Below, one piece after another: positions 13,003-20,917 of a stretch of DNA of 26,279 bases; positions within the stretch are counted from its first letter, which is position 1, and every line of letters starts with the position of its first letter. This DNA comes from Prevotella sp. UBA746 (lineage in GTDB: Bacteria > Bacteroidota > Bacteroidia > Bacteroidales > Bacteroidaceae). The translations under genes and the position numbers were made by a program. The DNA is taken from NCBI GenBank assembly GCA_002298545.1, contig DBKQ01000045.1, positions 2,311 to 28,589 of the forward strand. Reading direction: 5' to 3'. Below the pieces are notes generated by a model that saw only the letters and a list, made by a program, of their open reading frames with translations, did not search any database and was not told the origin of the DNA.

Positions 13003-14670
13003 TCAGTTTCCGCAAGTTCTCAGTAATTCGTCAGCATTCTTGATTGCTGCCTCAGTGATGTCCGCACCGCTGAGCATCTGTGCAATTTCTTGTATGCGTT
13101 CATCTTTCTCCAACATTTTCATTCTGCTGGTCGTTCCGTTATCCGTTTCCTCTTTGTAAACCTTATAGTGGGTCGTGCCTCGTGCGGCTATTTGCGGAAG
13201 ATGGGTAATGCTTATTACCTGTCTTTCGCTTTGTGCCATTTCTTGCATTATGACAGCCATACGCTCGGCAATTTTTCCACTTACTCCAGTGTCTATTTCG
13301 TCGAAGATAATGGTAGGGAGCTTCACGGCACTACTGATCATTGCTTTTAAGGAGAGCATGACGCGTGCAATTTCTCCTCCTGATGCAACATTGGCTATGG
13401 GTTGCATCGGACTGTTTGTGTTTGCACTGAACATGAATGAAACTCTGTCATTTCCATTTCGCGTCATTTCTTTCTGCTCTATTTCAATTGCAAATTTTAC
13501 GTTCGGAATGCCTAACATAACGAGTCTTTTCTTCATTCCGTCTTCTACAATCTTTGCTGCTTTCCGACGGATGGAAGAAAGGGCGGCTGCTTTCTTCGAA
13601 CAAGCGTTTAGTGCTTCTGTTTCAACAGTCTGAAGCTCTTTTAGCTTTATGTCGCTGTTGTCAATGTTTGCAATCTGGTTTTGCAAGCGTTCTTTAATGT
13701 TTATCAAGTCTTCAACAGAGTCGGTATGATGCTTATGCTCAAGGGTATATATTGTGTCGAGAGTCTCTGTAACTTGTTGTAGCCTCCCCGGTTCAAAGTC
13801 GATGTCTGCGGCTTGTGAACTTATTTCCTGAGCAATGTCTTTGATTTCAATGAGACTGTCGTTTATTCTGTTTGACAAATCATTTACATTCGGATATATG
13901 TCCTTAATGTTTTCTAAAGCCTTTGCCGCATCTTTCAAGTTCTCTACCAAACCGTCCCCGTCGCCGTTAAGGATGCCGTCTGCTTGATATAATGCGCTCT
14001 TAATGTCCTCTATATGGTTAAGCTTTTCTTCTTCAGCTTCGAGTTCCTCTTGCATGCCATGTGTCAGATTTGCATCTTCGAGCTCGCGAAGTTGAAATCT
14101 CAGGAATTCCTCATTCTCGATTCCACGTTCAATTTCCTCCTTCATCTTCTTTACATCGTTCTTTGCCTGGAGGTATTTGTCGTAGGTCTCGTTGTATTCA
14201 TTAACGAGCGTCTTGTCCTGCGAGATAATGTCAAGTACATTGAGCTGAAAGTCTTCGCTGTTGAGCATAAGATTCTGGTGCTGACTATGGATGTCTATGA
14301 GATGTTCTCCGAGTTTCTTTACAAGTGACAACGGCTCCGGAGTGTCATTGATAAAGGCCCTGCTTTTACCGGCGGCTGTCAGTTCTCGTCTGATAATGCA
14401 GTCTTCGGCGTCGTATTCTATGTCATTATTGGTGAAGAAGTCAGCCATGTTGTATTTCGACAAGTCGAAATGAGCCTCAATGATGCATTTCGATTTGTCG
14501 CCTTTAACCATCTTTGAGTCAGCCCTCTGTCCGAGCAGTAGGTTTAACGCTCCAAGTATGATACTTTTTCCAGCTCCTGTTTCACCTGTTATGACAGAGA
14601 AGCCAGGCTGGAAATGCATATCGAGAGTGTCGATAAGTGCGAAGTTCTTTATGTAGAGTTGTTTTAACAT
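13003..14670 (-). CDS. recN: DNA repair ATPase RecN
   Basis: RecN is an SMC-like ATPase acting at DNA double-strand breaks. The start is placed at 14670, giving MLKQLYIKNFALIDTLDMHF, the canonical family N-terminus, and 555 aa, the usual size. An upstream in-frame extension of 41 residues would overlap the preceding gene and has no family equivalent. The Walker A motif GETGAGKS is at 29-36. A long coiled-coil region follows (about 150-360). The ABC signature (VASGGEIARVMLSLKAM) and Walker B (TIIFDEIDTGVSG) lie in the C-terminal quarter. It begins 4 bp after the DUF4835 stop, so the two are probably translationally coupled. The identity is secure. Confidence 0.96.
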   Translation of the reverse strand: MLKQLYIKNFALIDTLDMHFQPGFSVITGETGAGKSIILGALNLLLGQRADSKMVKGDKSKCIIEAHFDLSKYNMADFFTNNDIEYDAEDCIIRRELTAAGKSRAFINDTPEPLSLVKKLGEHLIDIHSQHQNLMLNSEDFQLNVLDIISQDKTLVNEYNETYDKYLQAKNDVKKMKEEIERGIENEEFLRFQLRELEDANLTHGMQEELEAEEEKLNHIEDIKSALYQADGILNGDGDGLVENLKDAAKALENIKDIYPNVNDLSNRINDSLIEIKDIAQEISSQAADIDFEPGRLQQVTETLDTIYTLEHKHHTDSVEDLINIKERLQNQIANIDNSDIKLKELQTVETEALNACSKKAAALSSIRRKAAKIVEDGMKKRLVMLGIPNVKFAIEIEQKEMTRNGNDRVSFMFSANTNSPMQPIANVASGGEIARVMLSLKAMISSAVKLPTIIFDEIDTGVSGKIAERMAVIMQEMAQSERQVISITHLPQIAARGTTHYKVYKEETDNGTTSRMKMLEKDERIQEIAQMLSGADITEAAIKNADELLRTCGN

Positions 14671-14674
14671 TACT

Positions 14675-15580
14675 TTATTCTTTGATTTTCTCCCAAGAGT
14701 TGTTTTGAGATGCATTAATAGAAAAAAGAATCTCGTAAACGCTTTCCTTTTCCTTTTGTGTGCCTTTACCTTTATATATGTTGGCAAGTTCATCTTTTTT
14801 GTAGTCTGTCCATATTGACGGCAGACTGCTCAGAGGCTTGTCTTCATGGGCTTTCTTTAAATCCTTCTCTAAAGCTGTAGTAATGTTTGCCCTTCCTCTT
14901 TCTGAATTGTTTGCCATTTCGTCGAGCCCTGTTCTGTAATAATCATATTGGAGCTGTCTGAAAGGTTTCATGGAAACATCCAAATAGTCATTTATAATAG
15001 CAAATCTATTCCTGTCTTTTTCGAAAGATTTCCATCCCGTGAACTCAAGATTTTGAGCGTTATTTGTCAGGTTCATGCATCTTTGCAGCACATCTTCACC
15101 TCCCATTGGCGAGAAGCTGTCAAGATCGAGCCCAATAATCAGATATGCATAATATGCAACCAATGCCGTAAGCTGGTTGTCTATCTGCTCTTCGTTGAAA
15201 TTGAGCTGGTCAAACTGTGCAAAATCGAAATTAAAGTCGTTGTCCTTATTGTTATATAATGTTGTTGTATAGGCAGAATTGTAGACAGGTCTGTTGGCTT
15301 GGATAAGTGCAGAGCCTGTAAACCTGTTCGACGACTGATCATATTTTGTAATAGTAATATTGAAGTTACATGTAATCCGTTCGTTTTTCTGAAACTGGTA
15401 ATTCGTCCATTGTCTGTCATTTATAAATTGTTCGAGAGTCTGTTGCAGATTCTCGAAAACGCTGGCGTCAGTTCCTTGAATTTGGTTGTGGTTTATAGTA
15501 ACTTTAGCCTGTAGCTCCTGTGCTTGACATACAGAATATGTCGTGACAAGGATTATTAGAGATATAATCAGTCGTTTCAT
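14675..15580 (-). CDS. DUF4835 family secreted protein
   Basis: The 301-aa protein starts with a clear signal peptide (MKRLIISLIILVTTYSVCQAQ, about 1-21) and is therefore periplasmic or attached to the outer membrane. The mature part starts with ELQAKVTINHNQIQGTD, followed by a mixed alpha/beta body with no motif of a known enzyme. I recognise it as DUF4835, a Bacteroidota family that typically sits between coaBC and recN as here. Annotation pipelines sometimes label such proteins type IX secretion component PorD; I recall that only weakly and nothing here proves it. It is spaced 20 bp from coaBC and 4 bp from recN, so it belongs to their operon. Confidence 0.8.
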   Translation of the reverse strand: MKRLIISLIILVTTYSVCQAQELQAKVTINHNQIQGTDASVFENLQQTLEQFINDRQWTNYQFQKNERITCNFNITITKYDQSSNRFTGSALIQANRPVYNSAYTTTLYNNKDNDFNFDFAQFDQLNFNEEQIDNQLTALVAYYAYLIIGLDLDSFSPMGGEDVLQRCMNLTNNAQNLEFTGWKSFEKDRNRFAIINDYLDVSMKPFRQLQYDYYRTGLDEMANNSERGRANITTALEKDLKKAHEDKPLSSLPSIWTDYKKDELANIYKGKGTQKEKESVYEILFSINASQNNSWEKIKE

Positions 15581-15600
15581 AATTCAATATTATATGCTTT

Positions 15601-16815
15601 TTAAGATTCAAAAAGTAACTCCATTTCGTCAATTATGTCCTTTGCTACTTCATCTTTAGGCTTTTTGGCAAAGTCTTTTTTCTCATTCTCTGAAATAATA
15701 GATATTTTGTTGAAGTCGCTTTGGAATGTTGTACCTTTGTTTCTTGTTGAGTTAAGGACGATAAAGTCAAAATTCTTTTTGTGGAGTTTTTTGACTGCAT
15801 TGGTCTCCTCGTCGTTAGTTTCGAGTGCAAACCCTACAAGCTTCTGCCCGCTCTTCTTTTGTCGTCCAAGAGAAGCTGCAATGTCTTGTGTGGGGAGAAG
15901 TCTAAGAACAAGGTCTTCTTTTCCTCGCTTAATTTTCTTTTCAGCAATATTTTCAGGCTTGAAGTCTGCTACTGCGGCACACAGGATTGCTGCATCTTGA
16001 TCTTTAAATTCCCTTACAGCAGCTTCGTGCATCTGTTCGCAGCTCTCCACGTCTATCCTTTTCACTTTATTTGAACATCCAATGACAACCGGTCCCGAGA
16101 TAAGCGTAACGATAGCTCCACGTCTTGCACATTCTTCAGCAAGCGCAAATCCCATTTTTCCGCTTGAATAGTTGCCGATAAATCTTACAGGATCAATCTT
16201 TTCGTATGTAGGTCCGGCTGTTATCATTATTTTCTTTCCACGCAAGTTTGACGTCTTTCCGCCATTTTCCTGTCTCTCGAAAAAATCGTTCATGAAGTTC
16301 ACTATAACCTCAGGGTCTTCCATGCGCCCTTTGCCTTCGAGTCCGCTGGCAAGAAATCCGCTTTGTGGTTCAATGATAATATTTCCGTATTCCTGCAGTG
16401 TCGCCAGATTCCTTTGAGTAGATGGATGCGCAAACATGTCGAGATCCATGGCTGGAGCGATAATGACAGGAGCTTTCATTGACAGATATGTTGTGATGAG
16501 CATATTGTCAGCTATGCCATTAGCCATTTTCCCAATTGTTGATGCTGTACATGGGGCAATGAGCATTGCATCAGCCCAAAGTCCTAAGTCTACGTGTGAA
16601 TTCCATGTCCCATCCCTTTGCGAGAAGAACTCGCTGACAACAGGTTTGTGTGTCAGGGCTGAAAGAGTGATAGGGGTAATAAACTCCTTACCGGCAGGTG
16701 TTATGACCACCTGTACTTCAGCCCCGGCTTTTATGAGTCCTCTTATGATGTAGCAGGCTTTATAGGCTGCAATACTTCCCGTTATGCCGAGAACAATTTT
16801 CTTTCCTTTCAGCAT
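15601..16815 (-). CDS. coaBC: Bifunctional phosphopantothenoylcysteine decarboxylase / synthetase
   Basis: This cytoplasmic flavoprotein carries out two steps of coenzyme A synthesis: CTP-dependent joining of cysteine to 4'-phosphopantothenate (CoaB) and decarboxylation of the product (CoaC). Its 404 aa match the family. The CoaC half has LGITGSIAAYKA (9-20), His 74 in SHVDL, and the FMN-site segment APCTASTIGKMANGIADNML. Two usually conserved CoaC residues differ: PAMN is PAMD (D124) and ACG is ASG (S157). The CoaB half has ITAGPTYEKIDPVRFIGNYS (198-217), SSGKMG and AAVADFKP. It lies 16 bp after the exonuclease gene and 20 bp before DUF4835. Identity is secure; the two substitutions may be lineage-typical. 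Confidence 0.94.
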   Translation of the reverse strand: MLKGKKIVLGITGSIAAYKACYIIRGLIKAGAEVQVVITPAGKEFITPITLSALTHKPVVSEFFSQRDGTWNSHVDLGLWADAMLIAPCTASTIGKMANGIADNMLITTYLSMKAPVIIAPAMDLDMFAHPSTQRNLATLQEYGNIIIEPQSGFLASGLEGKGRMEDPEVIVNFMNDFFERQENGGKTSNLRGKKIMITAGPTYEKIDPVRFIGNYSSGKMGFALAEECARRGAIVTLISGPVVIGCSNKVKRIDVESCEQMHEAAVREFKDQDAAILCAAVADFKPENIAEKKIKRGKEDLVLRLLPTQDIAASLGRQKKSGQKLVGFALETNDEETNAVKKLHKKNFDFIVLNSTRNKGTTFQSDFNKISIISENEKKDFAKKPKDEVAKDIIDEMELLFES

Positions 16816-16831
16816 TCGTCTAATCGTTTGT

Positions 16832-17683
16832 TTATTTTCCTAAATCACGCATTCTGATGCGGGTAAGTACTTGTTTAGTATTATTAGAGAAGTCGCTTGT
16901 ACAGATCCAGTTATAGTATCCCGGATCTCTTCTTAAAGCTTCGCTGACAGCCCATCCTTTGTATTTGCCGAAGTTGAATACTTCCTGTTTTCTCGGATTT
17001 CCTTCTGCGTCAAGGATAGGATTTCCTTTAGCATCCTTCATGTCTTTCCATACGATTCTTCCAGCGAAATCCACATTGTCGTTGACTTTTGAGAAATTAG
17101 CAAGCTCGTCCATGTCATTTTTTAGAATTCTTTCCGCTTCCTCTTGTTTTTCGGCGGTATACATGTCAAGCTCACCTTGTAGAACTCTATATGTCGCTTC
17201 AGTATCTTGGTCAGCACGATGTGCGGCGAAGTCGTCCTCCATTTTGTGTCCGGTATAGAATTTGTAAGCTGCTGCAAGATTTCGCTTTTCCATTTTGTGA
17301 AAAATTGTTTGTGCATCAATTAGTCTACATTTGGAAAAATCGAAACTTATTCCTGCACGGTAGAATTCTTCTGCGAGCATAGGAACGTCAAAATGGTTAG
17401 AATTGAAACCGGCGAAGTCACAGCCTTTGAATTTTTCTTCGAGCTCTTTTGAGAGTTGCTTGAATGTTGGCTTGTCTGCAACGTCTGCGTTTGATGTTCC
17501 AGTCAATTCAACTACTTCTTCAGGTATTGTCTTCTCAGGGTTGAAATATATATTTTCTCTTTCTTCTTTTCCGTCAGGATAGACTTTTATATATGAAAGT
17601 TGGAAAATTCTGTCGTTTACTATATCCAGGCCAGTTGTTTCAAGGTCAAATACTACCAGTGGTCTTGTAAGATTTAATTTCAT
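16832..17683 (-). CDS. DnaQ-like 3'-5' exonuclease with ExoX-type C-terminal domain
   Basis: The 283-aa protein has a DEDDh exonuclease core: FDLETTGLD (12-20, Exo I), FNSNHFDVPML (about 93-103, Exo II) and HRADQDTEAT (about 155-164, Exo III). The usual histidine precedes the final aspartates, so all catalytic positions appear intact. The C-terminal part (about 235-283), with FNFGKYKGWAVSEALRRD and YNWI, resembles the small domain found in exodeoxyribonuclease X-like proteins. It could act as a proofreading or repair nuclease. It lies between dnaN (64-bp gap with a strong hairpin) and coaBC (16-bp gap), so it is partly linked to the replication clamp. Whether it is the polymerase III epsilon subunit cannot be told from sequence alone. 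Confidence 0.88.
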   Translation of the reverse strand: MKLNLTRPLVVFDLETTGLDIVNDRIFQLSYIKVYPDGKEERENIYFNPEKTIPEEVVELTGTSNADVADKPTFKQLSKELEEKFKGCDFAGFNSNHFDVPMLAEEFYRAGISFDFSKCRLIDAQTIFHKMEKRNLAAAYKFYTGHKMEDDFAAHRADQDTEATYRVLQGELDMYTAEKQEEAERILKNDMDELANFSKVNDNVDFAGRIVWKDMKDAKGNPILDAEGNPRKQEVFNFGKYKGWAVSEALRRDPGYYNWICTSDFSNNTKQVLTRIRMRDLGK

Positions 17684-17704
17684 TTTGCTATTGTATAAAA
17701 ATAT

Positions 17705-17738
17705 AGTATTGGACTTTTAAATGTTTAAGTCCAATACT
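17705..17738 (-). terminator. Strong hairpin between dnaN and the exonuclease gene
   Basis: AGTATTGGACTT (17705-17716) pairs over 12 bp with AAGTCCAATACT (17727-17738). On the minus strand it starts 9 nt after the dnaN stop and is followed by ATATTTTTATA, giving a weak U-tract. It could terminate part of the dnaN transcripts or protect the dnaN mRNA end. Confidence 0.65.
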
Positions 17739-17747
17739 TTATGTTTC

Positions 17748-18872
17748 TTAATCGTTGAGCAACATTGGCATTATAAGCATCAGTATATCTTGTCCTTCCG
17801 GTTGTTCTGATGGCAGAATAAGACAAGGGCGACTCGGATCGGCAAGTCTTAGAGACACTTCGTCGCAGCTTAGGTTGTTTAAAAGTTCGAGAAGCGACGA
17901 TCCTTTAAATCCGATATTCATTGTGTTTCCGTTGTAGTCGCATACGATGCTTTCTTTGGCACTGGTGTAGAAGTCAAGGTCTTCAGCTGATATTTCGACT
18001 TCTCCGTTTGTCAGATGCAGTCTTTCAAGTTGGCTGCTTTCGCTTGCGAACGGCAATACTCTCCTTACAGACCCTGCCAGAGTCTTTCTGTCAATATTCA
18101 ACTCGTACGGGTTGTTATTTGGAATTACAGAGTTGTAATTAGGGTATCTGCCTTCAATGAGTCTACATTTCAGAGCGTAGTCTCCGAACAAAATCTCAGC
18201 ATTTCTGTCATCGAACTTTATCTCCACTTCTGAGTCGTCGTGTGCGAGTGTGTTTTTAAGTATGCCTGCCGGTTTCTTTGGCAGAATGAATGATGCCGGT
18301 TCTTGACCGCTAATGGTTAATATCTTGTTTCTAACCATTTTGTGCCCGTCCGTTGCCACAATAGCAAGAGCCTCTGGCGTAAGGTCAAAGAAGATACCGT
18401 TCATTACCGGTCTTATTTCGTCGTTGGCAGTTGCAAAAATTGTTCTTGTAATATTTTCCAACAATACATTTGATGCAATCTTAATAGAGTTGGCATCCTC
18501 CTGCAGGTCCTGACTTTGCGGAAATTCGTCAGCATTTTGTGCCGTAAATTTATAATCTCCGTTTTGGAATAGTATTTTTACAGAATATGTATTCTCGTCT
18601 ATTTCAATTGTTATAGGTTGTTCTGGCAGTTCTTTAACGGCATCTGTAATTGTCTTGCTGCTAATCGCAAATTTGCCGTCCACGTCACACTCGTCGAGTT
18701 CTATGTCAATTTTCATCTCATTTTCTTTATCAGAAGCCGTGAGCTGAAGTTTGCCATTGCTTACGTTAAATAGGATACAGTCAAGAATCTGTAGCGAATT
18801 CTTACTGTTTTGCACTTTCTGTAATGCGATGAGCCGGTTGGCGAGAACCGTGCTGGACAATGTAATTCTCAT
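17748..18872 (-). CDS. dnaN: DNA polymerase III beta subunit (sliding clamp)
   Basis: The protein forms the ring-shaped dimer that tethers DNA polymerase III to DNA. The 374 aa and the start MRITLSSTVLANRLIALQKV fit the family. Three clamp domains are visible: residues 1 to about 125; about 128-250, with NDEIRPVMNGIFFDL and VATDGHKMVRNK; and about 250-374, with RVLPFASESSQLERLHL and the C-terminal PMLLND in place of the common PMRL ending. It is the first gene of a long minus-strand run (exonuclease, coaBC, DUF4835, recN) and has its own consensus promoter. The gene divergent to it encodes a DUF3127 protein with an SSB-like tail. The identity is secure. Confidence 0.97.
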   Translation of the reverse strand: MRITLSSTVLANRLIALQKVQNSKNSLQILDCILFNVSNGKLQLTASDKENEMKIDIELDECDVDGKFAISSKTITDAVKELPEQPITIEIDENTYSVKILFQNGDYKFTAQNADEFPQSQDLQEDANSIKIASNVLLENITRTIFATANDEIRPVMNGIFFDLTPEALAIVATDGHKMVRNKILTISGQEPASFILPKKPAGILKNTLAHDDSEVEIKFDDRNAEILFGDYALKCRLIEGRYPNYNSVIPNNNPYELNIDRKTLAGSVRRVLPFASESSQLERLHLTNGEVEISAEDLDFYTSAKESIVCDYNGNTMNIGFKGSSLLELLNNLSCDEVSLRLADPSRPCLILPSEQPEGQDILMLIMPMLLND

Positions 18873-18913
18873 TGTTGTATATGTTTTTATTAAATAATAG
18901 GTTTTGTTTCAAT

Positions 18914-18926
18914 CGGTTGTTAACCG
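18914..18926. promoter_or_regulatory. Palindrome at the predicted dnaN transcript start
   Basis: CGGTT-GTT-AACCG is a perfect 5-bp inverted repeat that overlaps the expected transcription start of dnaN. It may be an operator or simply a 5' hairpin. No regulator is identified. Confidence 0.35.
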
Positions 18927-18930
18927 AGCA

Positions 18931-18962
18931 CAAAAATACGGAAAATATTTTGATTGAACAAA
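18931..18962 (-). promoter_or_regulatory. dnaN promoter
   Basis: On the minus strand TTTG (18962-18959) precedes TATTTTTG (18938-18931) with a 20-bp spacer. This matches the Bacteroidota TTTG/TAnnTTTG promoter exactly. The start codon lies about 55 nt downstream of the predicted transcript start. Confidence 0.75.
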
Positions 18963-18973
18963 AAATAATGGAA

Positions 18974-19009
18974 TTTGTTTTTTAAATTGAAATAATTTTG
19001 TTACTTTCG
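18974..19009 (+). promoter_or_regulatory. Probable promoter of the DUF3127 gene
   Basis: TACTTTCG (19002-19009) matches TAnnTTTG at all but one position, with TTTG at 18974-18977. The 24-bp spacer is longer than optimal. It is divergent from the dnaN promoter. Confidence 0.4.
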
Positions 19010-19051
19010 CAAACAATAAAAAATTTTTGTAAAAAATACTGATATAAGAAA

Positions 19052-19450
19052 ATGGAATTACAAGGAAAAGTTATTGCTGTCTTGCCTGAAAGAAGTGGTG
19101 TTTCAGCACGTGGAGAATGGAAGTCTCAAGATTATGTTATAGAAACACCGGGCGCTTACCCTCGCAAGATGGTTTTTAGCGTTTTTGGTGCAGATCGCAT
19201 TGAGCGTTTTAAAATACAGTTAGGTCAGGAGGTTAATGTCTCTTTTGATATTGATGCCCACGAATATAATGGTCGTTGGTTTAACAACATTCGTGCTTTC
19301 GATGTACGTTTGGCAGACCCTGCTGTTTCTGAGGCAGCTGCTCCTGGTGTTCAGCCTATGCCGGCAGGTGAAGCTTTCCCTTCTGCAAGTCAGGCCACTG
19401 ACAATGCAACATCTGAAGGTGAAGGCTCTTCAGACGATTTACCTTTCTGA
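19052..19450 (+). CDS. DUF3127 family OB-fold-like protein with SSB-like C-terminal tip
   Basis: This 132-aa protein matches what I know as DUF3127, a Bacteroidota family. Residues 1 to about 88 form a beta-rich domain (LQGKVIAVLPE, YVIETPGAYPRKMVFSVFG, GQEVNVSFDIDAHEYNGRWF) compatible with an OB fold. Residues about 90-125 are a low-complexity Ala/Ser/Pro/Gly linker. The protein ends SSDDLPF, closely resembling the acidic DDDIPF tip by which single-stranded-DNA-binding protein recruits repair and replication factors. Linker plus tip reproduces SSB architecture, so I infer a single-strand DNA binding or SSB-like role. It is divergent from dnaN and has a strong terminator downstream. Family confidence is good; function is inference. 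Confidence 0.82.
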   Translation: MELQGKVIAVLPERSGVSARGEWKSQDYVIETPGAYPRKMVFSVFGADRIERFKIQLGQEVNVSFDIDAHEYNGRWFNNIRAFDVRLADPAVSEAAAPGVQPMPAGEAFPSASQATDNATSEGEGSSDDLPF

Positions 19451-19477
19451 TTCGTATAACGAAACAGTTTTTTTACT

Positions 19478-19520
19478 GCGTCTTGAAAAAAGAATACAAT
19501 CTTCTTTCAAGACGCTTTTT
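19478..19520 (+). terminator. Intrinsic terminator of the DUF3127 gene
   Basis: GCGTCTTGAAA (19478-19488) pairs perfectly with TTTCAAGACGC (19505-19515), extended by an inner AGA/TCT stem, and a T-run follows. It lies between convergent genes, 21 bp before the end of tilS. Confidence 0.88.
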
Positions 19521-19540
19521 ATTTGAAACTCTTGTCCTAA

Positions 19541-20917
19541 TTATTCGTTTTGTGAATCTTCATGCGAAATATACAGTATATTTTTTGTATCTTCCTTTAT
19601 TCGGTATCTGTTGTCTGTACGAAGACCTATAAGCCATATAATATTACCGTTAGCGTCCTCTATTAAAGGTTGTCTTTCTTTTTCAAAAAGAGTTAGTTTC
19701 TTGTCAGTAAGAAAGTCGCTTACACTTTTTTTGCCTTTCATCCCAAAAGGAGTAAACCAGTCACCTTGTTGTGGTGTTCTTAGCATGAGCGGGAAAACCA
19801 CTTTGTCTGCATCTATTGTTGCTATATTTGGCAGAATAGATATATCCTTTTTATCTTTGTATTTTTTAATTTCCAGGCGTAAGGTTATTTTGTCATTAAG
19901 TTTATAAACGCCAGTTTCTGGTATTTTGTAGGTTCTATTACATTCAGAAAAATTTGTTTGCGGTTCTATAATTATAGATTCACGGTCAATAAGCAACCTG
20001 TGACTTTTTGATAAATAAGTCTTCCCGCATTGTGCAAATCTTAGTCTGTTGTGTATTTCTTCGATTGTAGAAGGTGTAAAATTGAAGTTCTTCAGTATGT
20101 AGAATAGTGTGTATTCTGGTGATGCTGTATTAAAAAGTTTCTGCTTATTAATACTTGTTATATGCTTACTGTTTGTCGTAACAATTTCTTTTTCAGATGC
20201 TTTCAAGGAATCGTTAAATATTTTTTCAGCCTCGCGTAATCTTAATGCTGTATTTGCAATATCTTTATCTGCCGATGGATTTATACTTCTAATTATCGGC
20301 ATTAGGTTCAATCGTATTTTGTTTCTTGTAGCATCGTCAACGAGATTTGTACTGTCCGTAACGAAGTTTTGTTTCTTTCTGTCCAGAAAGTTCTCAATAT
20401 CCTTCCTTGATACAGAAAGCATAGGGCGTAGAATATACCCGTTTTTAGGTGCGATACCTGTAAGTCCGTTAATTCCCGTACCGCGAATAAGGTTTAAAAG
20501 CAGTGTTTCCACAGAGTCCTCCCTATGATGTCCTATGCAAATACCGTCAGCGCCAATGTCGCGGCGTAGTTGTTCAAAGTAGTTATATCGTAAATCTCGC
20601 GCAGCCATTTCGATACTAATCTTGTGTAGCTTTGCGTATTCAATCGTGTCGAAATGTATAATATGTATTTTGATTCCGTGTTTTTGGCAAAGTTCAATAC
20701 AGAACTGCTCATCACGGTCAGATTCATCGCCTCTGAGCTTGAAGTTGCAATGAGCAGCTTCTATATTAACACCGAGTTCCTTTAGTGAGAGCAATAGAGC
20801 TACACTGTCGGCGCCTCCCGACAGTGCAGAAATATATAGCTTTCTTTTGTCTATCAGCTTTTTATTGCTGATAAACGTTTCAATTTCATTAAGGAATTTG
20901 TCCTTTTCCATTATCAT
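19541..20917 (-). CDS. tilS: tRNA(Ile)-lysidine synthetase
   Basis: TilS converts C34 of the CAU-anticodon tRNA-Ile to lysidine, which lets it read AUA codons. The PP-loop ATPase motif SGGADS is at 33-38, followed by AHCNFKLRGDESDRDE (about 55-70), GHHREDSVETLLLNLIRGTG and the domain linker. The C-terminal TilS domain is recognisable from GDWFTPFGMKGKKSVSDFL to LRTDNRYRI. Length (458 aa) is normal. The ATG at 20917 overlaps the rlmI stop by 4 nt (ATGA), indicating translational coupling. A second ATG at 20911 is an alternative start. Identity is secure. Confidence 0.95.
   Translation of the reverse strand: MIMEKDKFLNEIETFISNKKLIDKRKLYISALSGGADSVALLLSLKELGVNIEAAHCNFKLRGDESDRDEQFCIELCQKHGIKIHIIHFDTIEYAKLHKISIEMAARDLRYNYFEQLRRDIGADGICIGHHREDSVETLLLNLIRGTGINGLTGIAPKNGYILRPMLSVSRKDIENFLDRKKQNFVTDSTNLVDDATRNKIRLNLMPIIRSINPSADKDIANTALRLREAEKIFNDSLKASEKEIVTTNSKHITSINKQKLFNTASPEYTLFYILKNFNFTPSTIEEIHNRLRFAQCGKTYLSKSHRLLIDRESIIIEPQTNFSECNRTYKIPETGVYKLNDKITLRLEIKKYKDKKDISILPNIATIDADKVVFPLMLRTPQQGDWFTPFGMKGKKSVSDFLTDKKLTLFEKERQPLIEDANGNIIWLIGLRTDNRYRIKEDTKNILYISHEDSQNE

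Noticed and set aside
14671..14793. Longer RecN start with 41 extra residues
   Set aside because: It overlaps the end of the DUF4835 gene. The sequence is basic and low-complexity, whereas RecN proteins start at MLKQLYIKNF.
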